Origin: an uncultured Bacteroidales bacterium
GTDB lineage: Bacteria; Bacteroidota; Bacteroidia; Bacteroidales; Paludibacteraceae
Length of the DNA: 64,000 nucleotides
Direction of reading: 5' to 3'
Assembly: GCA_944321895.1 (NCBI GenBank)
Contig: CALUNA010000003.1
Location: 62,001 to 126,000 of the forward strand
The notes beneath the pieces are model-generated. The model searched no databases and was not told the origin of the DNA. It worked only from the letters and a program-made list of their open reading frames with translations. Shown here one piece after another: positions 8,667 through 16,763 of the stretch. The translations under genes were made by a program, and so were the position numbers. Within the stretch, counting starts at the first letter, position 1, and the number at the start of each line of letters is the position of its first letter.

Positions 8667-11393
8667 TCAGGATTCTGTTTTCTGGCTCCGGCCGCTTCCG
8701 GTTGCCCGCCACAGTTTGTATTCATCGATATCTTTGATTCCAGCCGTAATCAGGTCCAGATTTTCCTTGCCTATGCCGAGAATATCGGCTTTCAGTTCGT
8801 GCAGCAACAGGTTCATTTCCGTGTTGTTGTGCAACAGGTCAATATACCATTGCGTTTCTTTTTCCGAGTCCATGTAGTTTATTTTCAGGGCGGATGTGCC
8901 GTCCGTGAAATTGGTCATGGCCGTCATGTCAAAGTCTTTGATGAGGAATTGCGAAAAGTTGAACAGGGCTACATTGTAGAGCAGTTTGTTCAGGTTGTCT
9001 GCATTTTCCGGAATAATGATAAGGACTATGTGTTGCATGTTGTCTTCTGCCATGAATGTCTTGTTGGCATTTTCTTCGGTTTCCGTTTCGGCTAATTCGG
9101 TTTCACGGCGTGTCAGCAGTGTTCCGTGCGATTCGCCTGTTTGTGATTCCATTCCCTGGTTCATCAATGCGAGCATGTCTTTGGCCATTGCGCTGACATC
9201 GCTTTCCGGAAAACGGTTTATCATGTCGCGCAATGCATCGCCGAAAGCTTGTGGGTTTTGGGTTTTTGCTGTTGCCAGAGCGTTCAGGAACAGATATTTG
9301 GGCATTAACGGCGACAGTGGAAAATTCTGTTCCGCATATTGTGTGTTTTCAAAGACGGTCTGGTAGCGGCTTTGTGAATATGCCTGATAGGTGGCGGCGT
9401 ACAATGAGTCTTGTTCTGCGTTCATTTTACGCATGCGTTCGGCATAGTTTGGGTCGGCAAGCATTTGTGCGTATTTGCTGTCGGGGAATTTTGCCAGCAG
9501 GGCCATGCGGTGTGTTTCTGCTTCCGCGGCATTGCCTTGTTGCAGGAAAATCAGGTAGCGCGTGTAATAAACGTCCGGCATGCGGTTGTCGGCAGGGAAT
9601 CGTTTTTCGAATTCATCGAATGTTTCCAGTGACATGTTGATGTCTTCCACCCGGTCCTTGTAGATGAATCCCATGTTGAACAAGGCGGTTGCTATGAGTT
9701 CATCAGACAGTTTGAGTTGTTCCTCGGTTTTGGGAATCTGGTTCAGGTAGAATTCCGGTTTTTTTGTATCGCTTATGGCATCGGTGGCGGCAATGCTGTC
9801 GTTGCCCTCAATGGTTTCACCTGTTCCGTCGCCTGTTTCATCGGCAAACAGTGTGGTCACACTTTTGCTTGCCCGGCGCCAGTTGTCTTCCAGTTTGCGC
9901 TGTCCCCATTTGCGTGTAAACTCTGTTTTGCCGTTTTTCATCAGGTTTGAATTGTAAAAATACCAGTCGGCAGGTCCCATGTTTCCGCCACCGAGCATAT
10001 TGGTCGTGTTGACGCTTGTCAGCCCTTCTTCTTCCAGGAGCCGTGCGGCTTCTTCTGCCGCTTTTTCGGCGGCTTCCAGGTCTGCTATTATTTTTTCCGC
10101 TACGGCCATTTGTTCTTCGGGGGTCATTTTGGAAAGCCGTTGCAGGCTGTCCTGCAGAACGACTACGTTGTATTCTACAATCAGTTCACCCAAGGTTTGT
10201 GCGCGTTGGGTAATCCGGGCATAGTCATCGCTGCTGCTGGAAATTATCTGGCTGGCTTCTTCGTAGCAGGGCTGGGCTTTGACGTAGTCTTTTTTGTCAT
10301 AATACAAATCGCCGAGTTGTATGAGCACGACTGCTTTTTCAACACCGCTTTGTGTGCTTTTTTCCGTTGCGGTAACATAGTTTTCCATGGCTTTCAGCGT
10401 ATCTTTCTGTGCCATGTATATATTGCCAATCGCACCGTAAATCTGGTCGAGGTTGTCTTTGTATTTGTATTTTTTTGCCATTTTGCCGAGTGCTTTCAAT
10501 GTTGCGGCATGGTTTGAGGACATTTCGGCCTGGTTGATGCGCGCGTTGAAGTCCATCTCGAAGGAAGGGTTTGCCTTGATGACTTTTGTGTAGGCGGCTT
10601 CTGCGGCATGGGTGTTGCCTGTCAGTTGATAGAGTTGTCCCAAAATGAACTGGAAACGGGTCTTTGTTTCCTTGTCTTTTTCGGCTTCGAGCGCTATTTG
10701 CAGGAAAGGTATGGCTTCCTTGTATTGTTTTTTCTTGAGCAGCAGGTCGGCTTGTACTGCGGCATAAAGATGTGCATTGGATTGTTTCAGTTCATCTTGC
10801 TTGATTTTCAGCAGGACTTCTTCGGCTTCGTATATCCAGCCGGTTTCCGCATAAGCGCGTGCAATCCACAATTGGCATTGTGCAACGACATCTTTGTCGT
10901 AGGAATAGTGTTTCTCTATGTAGAGGAATGTACCGATGGATCCGAGAAACTCGCCTTTGTGGAATTCTGCTTTTGCAAGCAGGAGCCATGCTTCTGCCAG
11001 TGCAGTATTGAATTCTTCCTGATTGTACCAGGACTGGTATCTTGGGTCTTGGGCTTTTTTGTAGTTATATTGTGGTTTTTTCTTGATGGAATGGAGCTTA
11101 ATGCTTTTGCGGCATTTTTCAATGGCATTGTCCATGTCGCCGATGGCGGCCGATGCATTTTCGTGGTTGCTGATGGGATACATGGGCAGCACTTCGGAAA
11201 AATTGTCCGTATTGGCATCGGCTATGCTTTGAAGTCCTTTTTGGTAGCTTTCGTTACCGTTGTAGTAGACGTTGTATTTTGTGTTTATGATGTGGTGCGT
11301 CCTGCTGAGCCACGTGTTTTTCTGTGTGGAGCATGAACAAACTGTGCATATGGCCAGCAACAGCAGGGAACGGTATGTTTTTGAAAGAACCAC
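8667..11393 (-). CDS. porW: PorW/SprE, T9SS-associated TPR lipoprotein
   Basis: A 908-residue protein with a lipoprotein signal (lipobox LAICTVCSC, Cys near residue 21) and the family-typical mature start (NTWLSRTHHIINTKYNVYYNG). Long arrays of tetratricopeptide-like helices and a charged Glu/Ala-rich coiled segment near residues 425-450 follow. PorW (SprE in gliding bacteria) is needed for type IX secretion and links the motor ring to the translocon. It is followed by porX after 53 bases and preceded by rbfA. Confidence 0.92.
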   Translation of the reverse strand: MVLSKTYRSLLLLAICTVCSCSTQKNTWLSRTHHIINTKYNVYYNGNESYQKGLQSIADANTDNFSEVLPMYPISNHENASAAIGDMDNAIEKCRKSIKLHSIKKKPQYNYKKAQDPRYQSWYNQEEFNTALAEAWLLLAKAEFHKGEFLGSIGTFLYIEKHYSYDKDVVAQCQLWIARAYAETGWIYEAEEVLLKIKQDELKQSNAHLYAAVQADLLLKKKQYKEAIPFLQIALEAEKDKETKTRFQFILGQLYQLTGNTHAAEAAYTKVIKANPSFEMDFNARINQAEMSSNHAATLKALGKMAKKYKYKDNLDQIYGAIGNIYMAQKDTLKAMENYVTATEKSTQSGVEKAVVLIQLGDLYYDKKDYVKAQPCYEEASQIISSSSDDYARITQRAQTLGELIVEYNVVVLQDSLQRLSKMTPEEQMAVAEKIIADLEAAEKAAEEAARLLEEEGLTSVNTTNMLGGGNMGPADWYFYNSNLMKNGKTEFTRKWGQRKLEDNWRRASKSVTTLFADETGDGTGETIEGNDSIAATDAISDTKKPEFYLNQIPKTEEQLKLSDELIATALFNMGFIYKDRVEDINMSLETFDEFEKRFPADNRMPDVYYTRYLIFLQQGNAAEAETHRMALLAKFPDSKYAQMLADPNYAERMRKMNAEQDSLYAATYQAYSQSRYQTVFENTQYAEQNFPLSPLMPKYLFLNALATAKTQNPQAFGDALRDMINRFPESDVSAMAKDMLALMNQGMESQTGESHGTLLTRRETELAETETEENANKTFMAEDNMQHIVLIIIPENADNLNKLLYNVALFNFSQFLIKDFDMTAMTNFTDGTSALKINYMDSEKETQWYIDLLHNNTEMNLLLHELKADILGIGKENLDLITAGIKDIDEYKLWRATGSGRSQKTES

Positions 11394-11474
11394 TTGACTT
11401 TGTCTTTTTTATGATATTGTAATAAACTCTGAAATCTTGAAAAAAGTATGTTTTCCGGTTGGAAAGGTCCAGAT

Positions 11475-11810
11475 TTATTGTTTCAACAGCTGGTCAATGT
11501 GTTCTAATTGGTCGAGCGTTTCGTCTATGTGGAAGTTCAGTTCCGGTATGATGCGCAACTGGAAACGGACACGGTTGCCCAGTTCAAAGCGGATGGATTT
11601 GTTGTCCGCGTTGATTTGCCCGATGACTTCAGCTCCCCGTTCGCTGGGGAAAATGCTCAGATAGACATGTGCGATGCTTAAATCGGGGCTTATGCGAACC
11701 TCGCTGACCGAGATGAGCAGTCCCTGATATTTGCGTGCATATGTCAGAAAAATGTCGCCTAATTCCTTTTGCAGCAACCGTGCAATTTTTTGCATGCGTG
11801 TGGTTTCCAT
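11475..11810 (-). CDS. rbfA: Ribosome-binding factor A
   Basis: A 111-residue KH-like protein that binds the 30S subunit and helps 16S rRNA 5'-end maturation. Typical features are the N-terminal helix with MQKIARLLQKELGDIF, the SEVRISPDLSIAHVYLS stretch and the C-terminal RIIPELNFHIDETLD. It lies 81 bases upstream of porW and is probably transcribed with it. Confidence 0.95.
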   Translation of the reverse strand: METTRMQKIARLLQKELGDIFLTYARKYQGLLISVSEVRISPDLSIAHVYLSIFPSERGAEVIGQINADNKSIRFELGNRVRFQLRIIPELNFHIDETLDQLEHIDQLLKQ

Positions 11811-11842
11811 AAAATACGTATGTAAGTAGATGTTCCAATCGG

Positions 11843-11850
11843 CAAAGGTA
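11843..11850 (-). promoter_or_regulatory. -7 promoter element upstream of rbfA
   Basis: TACCTTTG on the minus strand, 33 bases from the rbfA start, fits TAnnTTTG. The nearest TTTG upstream is 25 bases away, longer than the usual 19-21, so the -33 box is uncertain. Confidence 0.4.
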
Positions 11851-11967
11851 CGATAAATCGTTGAACAAACTGCTAATTCGGCATGAGTTTTTTGTTATGA
11901 TTAGCAACTATTTGTTGTTTGACTTTGTGGTCTTTGTCTTTTCATCGTGTTTTTGATATGGGGAATA

Positions 11968-12003
11968 ATGAAAGAACGCTGCCGGTCCGGCAGCGTTCTT
12001 TCA
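11968..12003 (-). terminator. Hairpin downstream of cysS
   Basis: An almost perfect palindrome: arms of about 16 bases around a minimal loop, GC-rich at the centre. It lies 19 bases past the cysS stop codon. There is no long T run, but stem strength and position suggest transcription termination. Confidence 0.65.
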
Positions 12004-12021
12004 TTTGTCTTTTTTGTTTTT

Positions 12022-13485
12022 TCAGGGTGCCATCCATTCAAATCCGTCTTTGGTGTCTTTTATGGTGAATCCCATGGCTGTCAGTTCATCGCGGATTTTA
12101 TCCGAGGTTGCCCAATCTTTGTTGCGTTTGGCTTCCAGCCTGATGTTGAGCAACAAATCTACAGCTTTTTTGTAGGCTTCGTTGCTGGCGTTGTCGTCGT
12201 TTTCCGTTCGTAATCCCAGGATGTCTTCAGCAAACAGTTTCCATGTGTCTTTCAGTTCATCAAGGTCATTGGCGGAAATGGTTCCTTTGCCATCGAATAC
12301 GGTGTTGATGGCTTTGGCGCTTTCGAATAAATGTGCGATAACCATTGGCGAGTTCAGGTCGTCGGACATGGCATTTTCACACAATTCACGTAATCCGGCC
12401 GTTTTTACCGTACTTTTTTCCGACGGTTGCAGTTTTTGCAGTCTTTGGAAGGCTTCCATCAGGCGTTCCAGTCCTTTTTCAGAGGCTTTGAGAGCTTCGT
12501 CGCTGAAATCGACTGTGCTGCGATAGTGTGCCTGCAAAATGAAGAACCGTATTGTCATGGGGCTGAAGGCTTGGCTCAGCAATTTGTTCGTGCCGGTGAA
12601 AAATTCGTGCAGCGTAATGAAATTGCCGAGTGATTTTCCCATTTTCTGTCCGTTGATGGTAATCATGTTGTTATGCATCCAGTATTTTACGGTGTCATGT
12701 CCGAGGGCAGCGCAACTTTGGGCTATTTCGCATTCGTGGTGCGGGAACATGAGGTCCATGCCGCCTCCGTGTATGTCAAATTCCTCGCCAAGGTATTTGG
12801 TGCTCATGGTGGAACATTCGAGATGCCATCCGGGAAAGCCTTCGCTCCATGGGCTTGGCCAGTGCATGATGTGTTCGGGTGCCGCTTTTTTCCACAGTGC
12901 GAAATCAATGCTGCGGTGTTTTTCGTTTTGCCCGTCAAGTTCGCGGGTTGCTTCGAGCAGTTCGTCTATGTTGCGTCCGGACAGTTTGCCGTAATGGAAT
13001 TTTTGGTTGTATTTTTCTACGTCGAAATATACGGAACCTTCGCTTTCGTAGGCATATCCGGCGGCAAGTATTTTTTTGATAAATTCGATTTGTTCGATGA
13101 TGTGTCCTGATGCATGCGGTTCTATGCTGGGTGGCAGCACATTCAGCATTTCCATTTCCTTGTGGTAGTTGTTCAGATAGCGTTGCACAACTTCCATGGG
13201 TTCCAACTTTTCAAGTCGTGCCTTTTTGGCTATTTTGTCTTCGCCTTCATCTGCATCGTGTTCCAGGTGTCCTACATCGGTAATGTTGCGCACATAGCGC
13301 ACCTTGTAGCCGAGATGGGTCAGGTAGCGGAACAGCAGGTCAAAGGTGATGGCCGGACGTGCATGTCCCAGGTGAGCATCGCCATATACGGTCGGACCGC
13401 AGACATACAAACCCACGTGTGGTGCATGCAGTGGAACAAACTCTTCTTTTTTTCGGGTCAGCGTGTTGTAAATAAGTAAGCTCAT
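12022..13485 (-). CDS. cysS: Cysteinyl-tRNA synthetase
   Basis: A class I aminoacyl-tRNA synthetase of 487 residues that charges tRNA-Cys. The HIGH motif is HLGH at 38-41 and the KMSKS motif is KMGKS at 281-285. Zinc ligands are visible at C29 (CGPTV), C224 (LECSTMS), H250 and E251 (PHHECEIA). Length is normal. The upstream TerB/DnaJ-like gene ends 12 bases before it, so the two are probably co-transcribed. Confidence 0.97.
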   Translation of the reverse strand: MSLLIYNTLTRKKEEFVPLHAPHVGLYVCGPTVYGDAHLGHARPAITFDLLFRYLTHLGYKVRYVRNITDVGHLEHDADEGEDKIAKKARLEKLEPMEVVQRYLNNYHKEMEMLNVLPPSIEPHASGHIIEQIEFIKKILAAGYAYESEGSVYFDVEKYNQKFHYGKLSGRNIDELLEATRELDGQNEKHRSIDFALWKKAAPEHIMHWPSPWSEGFPGWHLECSTMSTKYLGEEFDIHGGGMDLMFPHHECEIAQSCAALGHDTVKYWMHNNMITINGQKMGKSLGNFITLHEFFTGTNKLLSQAFSPMTIRFFILQAHYRSTVDFSDEALKASEKGLERLMEAFQRLQKLQPSEKSTVKTAGLRELCENAMSDDLNSPMVIAHLFESAKAINTVFDGKGTISANDLDELKDTWKLFAEDILGLRTENDDNASNEAYKKAVDLLLNIRLEAKRNKDWATSDKIRDELTAMGFTIKDTKDGFEWMAP

Positions 13486-13497
13486 ATTTTTGTTTTA

Positions 13498-14226
13498 TTA
13501 ATTGATTCCCCGTTGTTTTTTTATGGCTTCGTAGGCTTCGTTTATGGAGCGGAATTTTTCTGTCGCTGTTTTTTTGGCTTCTTCGCCGGCACCGGCAACT
13601 TTGTCCGGATGATATTTCATGGCCATCCGCCGGTAGGCTTTCTTGATTTCATCGTTTGTGGCAGTCGGTTCTATTTCAAGTGCCTTGTACATCCAGTTCT
13701 GGTCTGTCTGTTTGAAGTAAGGCGCCTTGAGTGATGCAAGGTCGGCCGGTGAAATGCGGAAGATGGCGGCGATGTGCTCGATAATATTCAGTTCGGCCTG
13801 CACAATAACGCCGTCTGCGTTGGCTATTTCCAGCATCAGGTGTGTCAGTTCCAGCTTGGTGGAGTAGTTCATGTATTCGTTGATTTGCATGGCTACTTTT
13901 GTTTCGTTGATAGGCTGTTCGAGCAGTTTTTTGAGTATCTGCAAGGCTTCCAGCGCGCCGTTTTCACCGAAGTTTGTAACCAGAAAGCGTTTCACGATGC
14001 CCAGTTCTGACTTGACGACACGTCCGTCTGCCTTCATGACGCATGCCATCAGTACGAGCAGGCTCATTTTGAAGTCGCCTTCGTTGACACGGTAGGTTCC
14101 TGACTGTTTTTGTTTTTCCGGTATTTCATCGAATACTGAACTTAGTACAAACCCGAGGAGTGCTCCAATGTAGCCGCCCAGTACGAATCCCAGACCGGTA
14201 GCGAATATTTTAGTAAAAATGCCCAT
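13498..14226 (-). CDS. TerB / DnaJ-domain protein (DjlA-like)
   Basis: A 242-residue protein with a hydrophobic N-terminus rich in glycine (residues 1-30, a probable membrane anchor), a TerB-like helical domain (about 55-155, containing DGRVVKSELGIVKRFL and ADGVIVQAELNIIEHIA), and a C-terminal J domain with the HPD motif (MKYHPDKV). This order matches DjlA, a membrane co-chaperone of DnaK. The frame is open 20 codons further up. The ATG at 14226 is preferred because it puts the anchor at the very N-terminus. Confidence 0.85.
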   Translation of the reverse strand: MGIFTKIFATGLGFVLGGYIGALLGFVLSSVFDEIPEKQKQSGTYRVNEGDFKMSLLVLMACVMKADGRVVKSELGIVKRFLVTNFGENGALEALQILKKLLEQPINETKVAMQINEYMNYSTKLELTHLMLEIANADGVIVQAELNIIEHIAAIFRISPADLASLKAPYFKQTDQNWMYKALEIEPTATNDEIKKAYRRMAMKYHPDKVAGAGEEAKKTATEKFRSINEAYEAIKKQRGIN

Positions 14227-14249
14227 ATTTAGTTGTTGAGAAAACGTTG

Positions 14250-14257
14250 CAAAGGTA
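14250..14257 (-). promoter_or_regulatory. -7 promoter element of the DjlA-like gene
   Basis: TACCTTTG on the minus strand, 23 bases upstream of the ATG at 14226. No well-spaced TTTG was found, so the promoter is only partly supported. Confidence 0.35.
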
Positions 14258-14285
14258 CGAAAAATATTCTCATTTGTGCGGAACA

Positions 14286-14314
14286 CAAAAAAAGCCGGTA
14301 CTGATACCGGCTCT
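14286..14314 (-). terminator. Rho-independent terminator of the outer-membrane barrel gene
   Basis: An 8-9 bp stem (AGCCGGTA paired with TACCGGCT) with a 3-4 base loop is followed on the minus strand by seven T residues. It lies 28 bases after the stop codon at 14343. Confidence 0.85.
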
Positions 14315-14342
14315 TCATGTTTTATGGTTCTGTTTCCTTGTC

Positions 14343-15023
14343 TTAAAGTTTGAATGATATGCCAATACTGATTCCGCCAAGTGTACCGATGGCATTTTCG
14401 GTGGTTGCTGCAAAGCTGAAACTGTTCTGGGCAGTCGTTGTGGTTATGGTTTGTTCGTTTACTGTTGTTTTGTTTGTCGTTGCGTTACCGTTGAAGCCGA
14501 GGCCCAAAATGTTCAGACCGGTTTCCAGAGTCAGTCGGTCGGTCAGGTCATAGGTGAGCACCGGGTAAAAGTTGATGCCGTAGTAAGTGGTGTATGGCTG
14601 TTTGGCTGTAGTGTTTCCTGTTGTTTCTTTGCTGGTGGAACCGCCAATGTTTATGGCTCCTTCAATCCATACTCCGAATTTTTGCAGTCCGGCACATTTG
14701 TAGCGGGCGTAAGGCACGATTGTCCAATCGAAACTTGATGTTTTGGCAGCTGTTCCTCCATCGTTGTTGAAGGTTGTTTCGCTTTTGGTTCCGATACCTA
14801 CTCTGCCTCCAATCAGGAATTTGTCGGTAATGTAGTAGCCAAGTGAAGGGGCTATCTGGAATGATGTGGTTCTTGGACTTTTGGATTCAATGCTTGTGTT
14901 CTGGTCTTTGGTGGTTGTTTTGCCTCCGCTGACATCAAAGCCGATGGAACCTGCTACATACATCTGTGCATGCATGGCGGTTGCTGCAACTGCCAATGCA
15001 AATGTGAAAAATAGTTTTTTCAT
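14343..15023 (-). CDS. Outer membrane beta-barrel protein
   Basis: A 226-residue protein with a signal peptide (cleavage likely after MHA, near residue 19) and alternating hydrophobic/polar strands, ending in a strand with C-terminal aromatic and hydrophobic residues (GGISIGISFKL) typical of barrel proteins. Thr- and Asn-rich loops (for example residues 170-200) suggest surface-exposed segments. It resembles the generic OmpX/OprF-like porin-family proteins of Bacteroidota. No specific function can be assigned. Confidence 0.8.
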   Translation of the reverse strand: MKKLFFTFALAVAATAMHAQMYVAGSIGFDVSGGKTTTKDQNTSIESKSPRTTSFQIAPSLGYYITDKFLIGGRVGIGTKSETTFNNDGGTAAKTSSFDWTIVPYARYKCAGLQKFGVWIEGAINIGGSTSKETTGNTTAKQPYTTYYGINFYPVLTYDLTDRLTLETGLNILGLGFNGNATTNKTTVNEQTITTTTAQNSFSFAATTENAIGTLGGISIGISFKL

Positions 15024-15079
15024 TGTTTTGTGGTTTTATTGCCTTGTGGCAAGAAATTAAGATAATTGTCTTTCTCCGG

Positions 15080-15110
15080 CAAATGTATGTTTTTTTTCTT
15101 GTTATGCAAA
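15080..15110 (-). promoter_or_regulatory. Promoter of the outer-membrane barrel gene
   Basis: TTTG (15110-15107) and TACATTTG (15087-15080) on the minus strand are separated by 19 bases, an exact match to the Bacteroidota sigma-ABfr promoter consensus. The start codon is 57 bases downstream of the -7 box. Confidence 0.75.
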
Positions 15111-15190
15111 ATTATTCCTTTTAAACAAGTGTTTTTATGTCTTCCGGAATTTGATTAATTTACCATGTAATAAATATTATTAATTTGTAT

Positions 15191-15222
15191 ATTGTTTATA
15201 TTGATTATATGTTTTATTTTTG
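15191..15222 (+). promoter_or_regulatory. Promoter of the DUF2089 gene
   Basis: TATTTTTG at 15215-15222 with ATTG at 15191-15194, spacing 20. It lies 33 bases upstream of the chosen ATG at 15255, which argues against the longer reading frame starting at 15192. Confidence 0.55.
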
Positions 15223-15254
15223 CAACTGTTTTAATGGAAATATTTTTTATAGTT

Positions 15255-15521
15255 ATGTTACCAGTTTATTGTCCGAGTTGCCATGCGCAGCTCCATGTGC
15301 GTAAAATGCAGTGTGAACAGTGTGGGACGGAAGTTTCCGGCAACTATGAATTGCCTGAACTTGCTCTTTTGTCGCCAGATGAGCAGTTGTTTGTCTTGCA
15401 GTTTGTCAAGAACAGCGGCAGCCTGAAGGAAATGGCCGCTTTGCGCCGGTTGAGTTATCCTACTGTCCGGAATATGTTGAATGAAATAATTCTTAAACTC
15501 AATGCTTATGAAACGAAATGA
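15255..15521 (+). CDS. DUF2089-type zinc-ribbon / helix-turn-helix small protein
   Basis: An 88-residue protein with an N-terminal zinc ribbon (CPSC near residues 5-8, CEQC near 20-23) followed by a helical region with a helix-turn-helix look (LKEMAALRRLSYPTVRNMLN). It resembles the DUF2089 family of putative DNA-binding regulators. The frame extends 21 codons upstream, but that part overlaps the promoter and is untypical, so the ATG at 15255 is chosen. The end overlaps the next gene, suggesting translational coupling with a membrane protein. Confidence 0.75.
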   Translation: MLPVYCPSCHAQLHVRKMQCEQCGTEVSGNYELPELALLSPDEQLFVLQFVKNSGSLKEMAALRRLSYPTVRNMLNEIILKLNAYETK

Positions 15522-16086
15522 TTTTGCCCGTTTGTTGTTGAATCCCTTCAGCCGGTTGGCTGGTTGGCCGGCATTGTTGTCCGGTTTGTGTGTGATGGTT
15601 TTGACGGCAGTTGTCGGCTATTATGCCGGTGCTTTGTCCGATGGCGTGCTTGATGTGCATTTTGTCGACGACCCGGCAGATCTGACCTGGCGCAAGGCGT
15701 TGTTGTTCCCCTTGGTGTCGCAAGCTTGCCTTGTGTTTGTCTGTGCTCTGTTGTCGCTGATTTTTACGCGTAATTTCCGTTTGTTGGATTTGGCCGGCAC
15801 GCTTACTTTTGCGCGTGTGCCTTTTTTGCTCAGCATGTTGGCCGGTTTGGCTGTCAGTTTGCCTTCCATGGCGGATATTGCGGCAGATCCGTTTGTGTTG
15901 TTCCGCAATTTCGGATTTGTCCTGTTTTTGATTGTAAATGTTATTGTCGTTATCTGGGTTGTTGTTTGGATGGTGTATGCGGTTCGCGTATCCTGCGACC
16001 TGAAAAGCGGCAAACTGGCAATGGTGCTTATCTTGTCCATTGTGGTGGGGGAGGTTCTTGCCAAATATCTATTATTGAAGATATGA
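15508..16086 (+). CDS. Yip1-like five-helix membrane protein
   Basis: About 192 residues with five predicted membrane segments (about 20-42, 68-88, 98-120, 132-155, 168-188). The N-terminal amphipathic stretch (RLLLNPFSRLAGWPAL) is typical of Yip1-domain proteins. Two ATGs are possible, 15502 and 15508, and both overlap the 3' end of the zinc-ribbon gene. Bacterial members have no established function. The pairing with a putative DNA-binding protein could be a membrane-linked regulatory pair, which is inference. Confidence 0.65.
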   Translation: MKRNDFARLLLNPFSRLAGWPALLSGLCVMVLTAVVGYYAGALSDGVLDVHFVDDPADLTWRKALLFPLVSQACLVFVCALLSLIFTRNFRLLDLAGTLTFARVPFLLSMLAGLAVSLPSMADIAADPFVLFRNFGFVLFLIVNVIVVIWVVVWMVYAVRVSCDLKSGKLAMVLILSIVVGEVLAKYLLLKI

Positions 16087-16095
16087 TGCATGTAA

Positions 16096-16129
16096 ACAGA
16101 GAGCGGCCGCTTCTGCGGCCGCTCTCTGT
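16096..16129. terminator. Perfect inverted repeat between convergent genes
   Basis: Two 15-base arms are exactly complementary with a 4-base loop, very GC-rich (each arm contains an 8-base NotI-type palindrome). It lies between the convergent ends of the Yip1-like gene and the cytidylate-kinase-like gene, so it can act as a bidirectional terminator. Confidence 0.8.
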
Positions 16130-16148
16130 TTCTGTTCGTTGGGCAGTT

Positions 16149-16763
16149 CTATTCCATCAGTTTGCCGACGATGGTTTTCAGTAGCCTTACGGTTCCATCT
16201 ATGCCGAGCAGTGAAGAATTGATGCAAAGGTGGTAGCTGTCGGCTCTGCCCCAGTTTTTGCCGGAATAGAAGTTGTAGTATTCGGCGCGTTCCTTGTCTT
16301 TTGTTTCCATCATTTCAGTGGCTTGCCGGATGCTTATGTTTTCTTCATAGTCCATCAATCGTTTTATTCTTTGTCGAGTATCGGCCGAAATAAATATGTT
16401 CAGGCAGTCGGTCCGTTCGCGCAATATGTAGTCCGCACATCTTCCCACGAAGATGCAGTTTCCTTTTTCGGCGAGGTTACGTATGGTGTCGCTTTGCAGC
16501 CGGAACAAGCTGTCGTTGTCAAGTCCTGTGGCAAATGGCATTAGTCCGTTGGTGTAGGGGAGATGCATTCCCCAATATGCACCGGGAAATTTGTTTTGTC
16601 CGTTTTCATCGGCTTTTGTGAACAACTCCGGTGCAATGCCGCTCTGTTTGGCTGCTATGTAGATGAGTTCTTTGTCATAATAGGCATAATTTAACTCTGC
16701 AGCCAGTTTTTCACCTATTTCACGGCCTCCACTGCCCAATTGTCTTCCGATATTGATAATCAT
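16149..16763 (-). CDS. Cytidylate kinase-like family protein
   Basis: A 204-residue P-loop kinase-like protein. The N-terminal GRQLGSGGREIGEKLA is the nucleotide-binding loop of the cytidylate kinase-like family (PF13189), followed by YYDKELIYIAAKQSG and the CIFVGRCADYIL segment. This family is distinct from Cmk and its substrate is unknown in most cases. The frame is open 47 codons further upstream, but the ATG at 16763 begins the conserved domain and overlaps the MATE stop codon by 4 bases (ATGA), which supports this start. Confidence 0.8.
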   Translation of the reverse strand: MIINIGRQLGSGGREIGEKLAAELNYAYYDKELIYIAAKQSGIAPELFTKADENGQNKFPGAYWGMHLPYTNGLMPFATGLDNDSLFRLQSDTIRNLAEKGNCIFVGRCADYILRERTDCLNIFISADTRQRIKRLMDYEENISIRQATEMMETKDKERAEYYNFYSGKNWGRADSYHLCINSSLLGIDGTVRLLKTIVGKLME

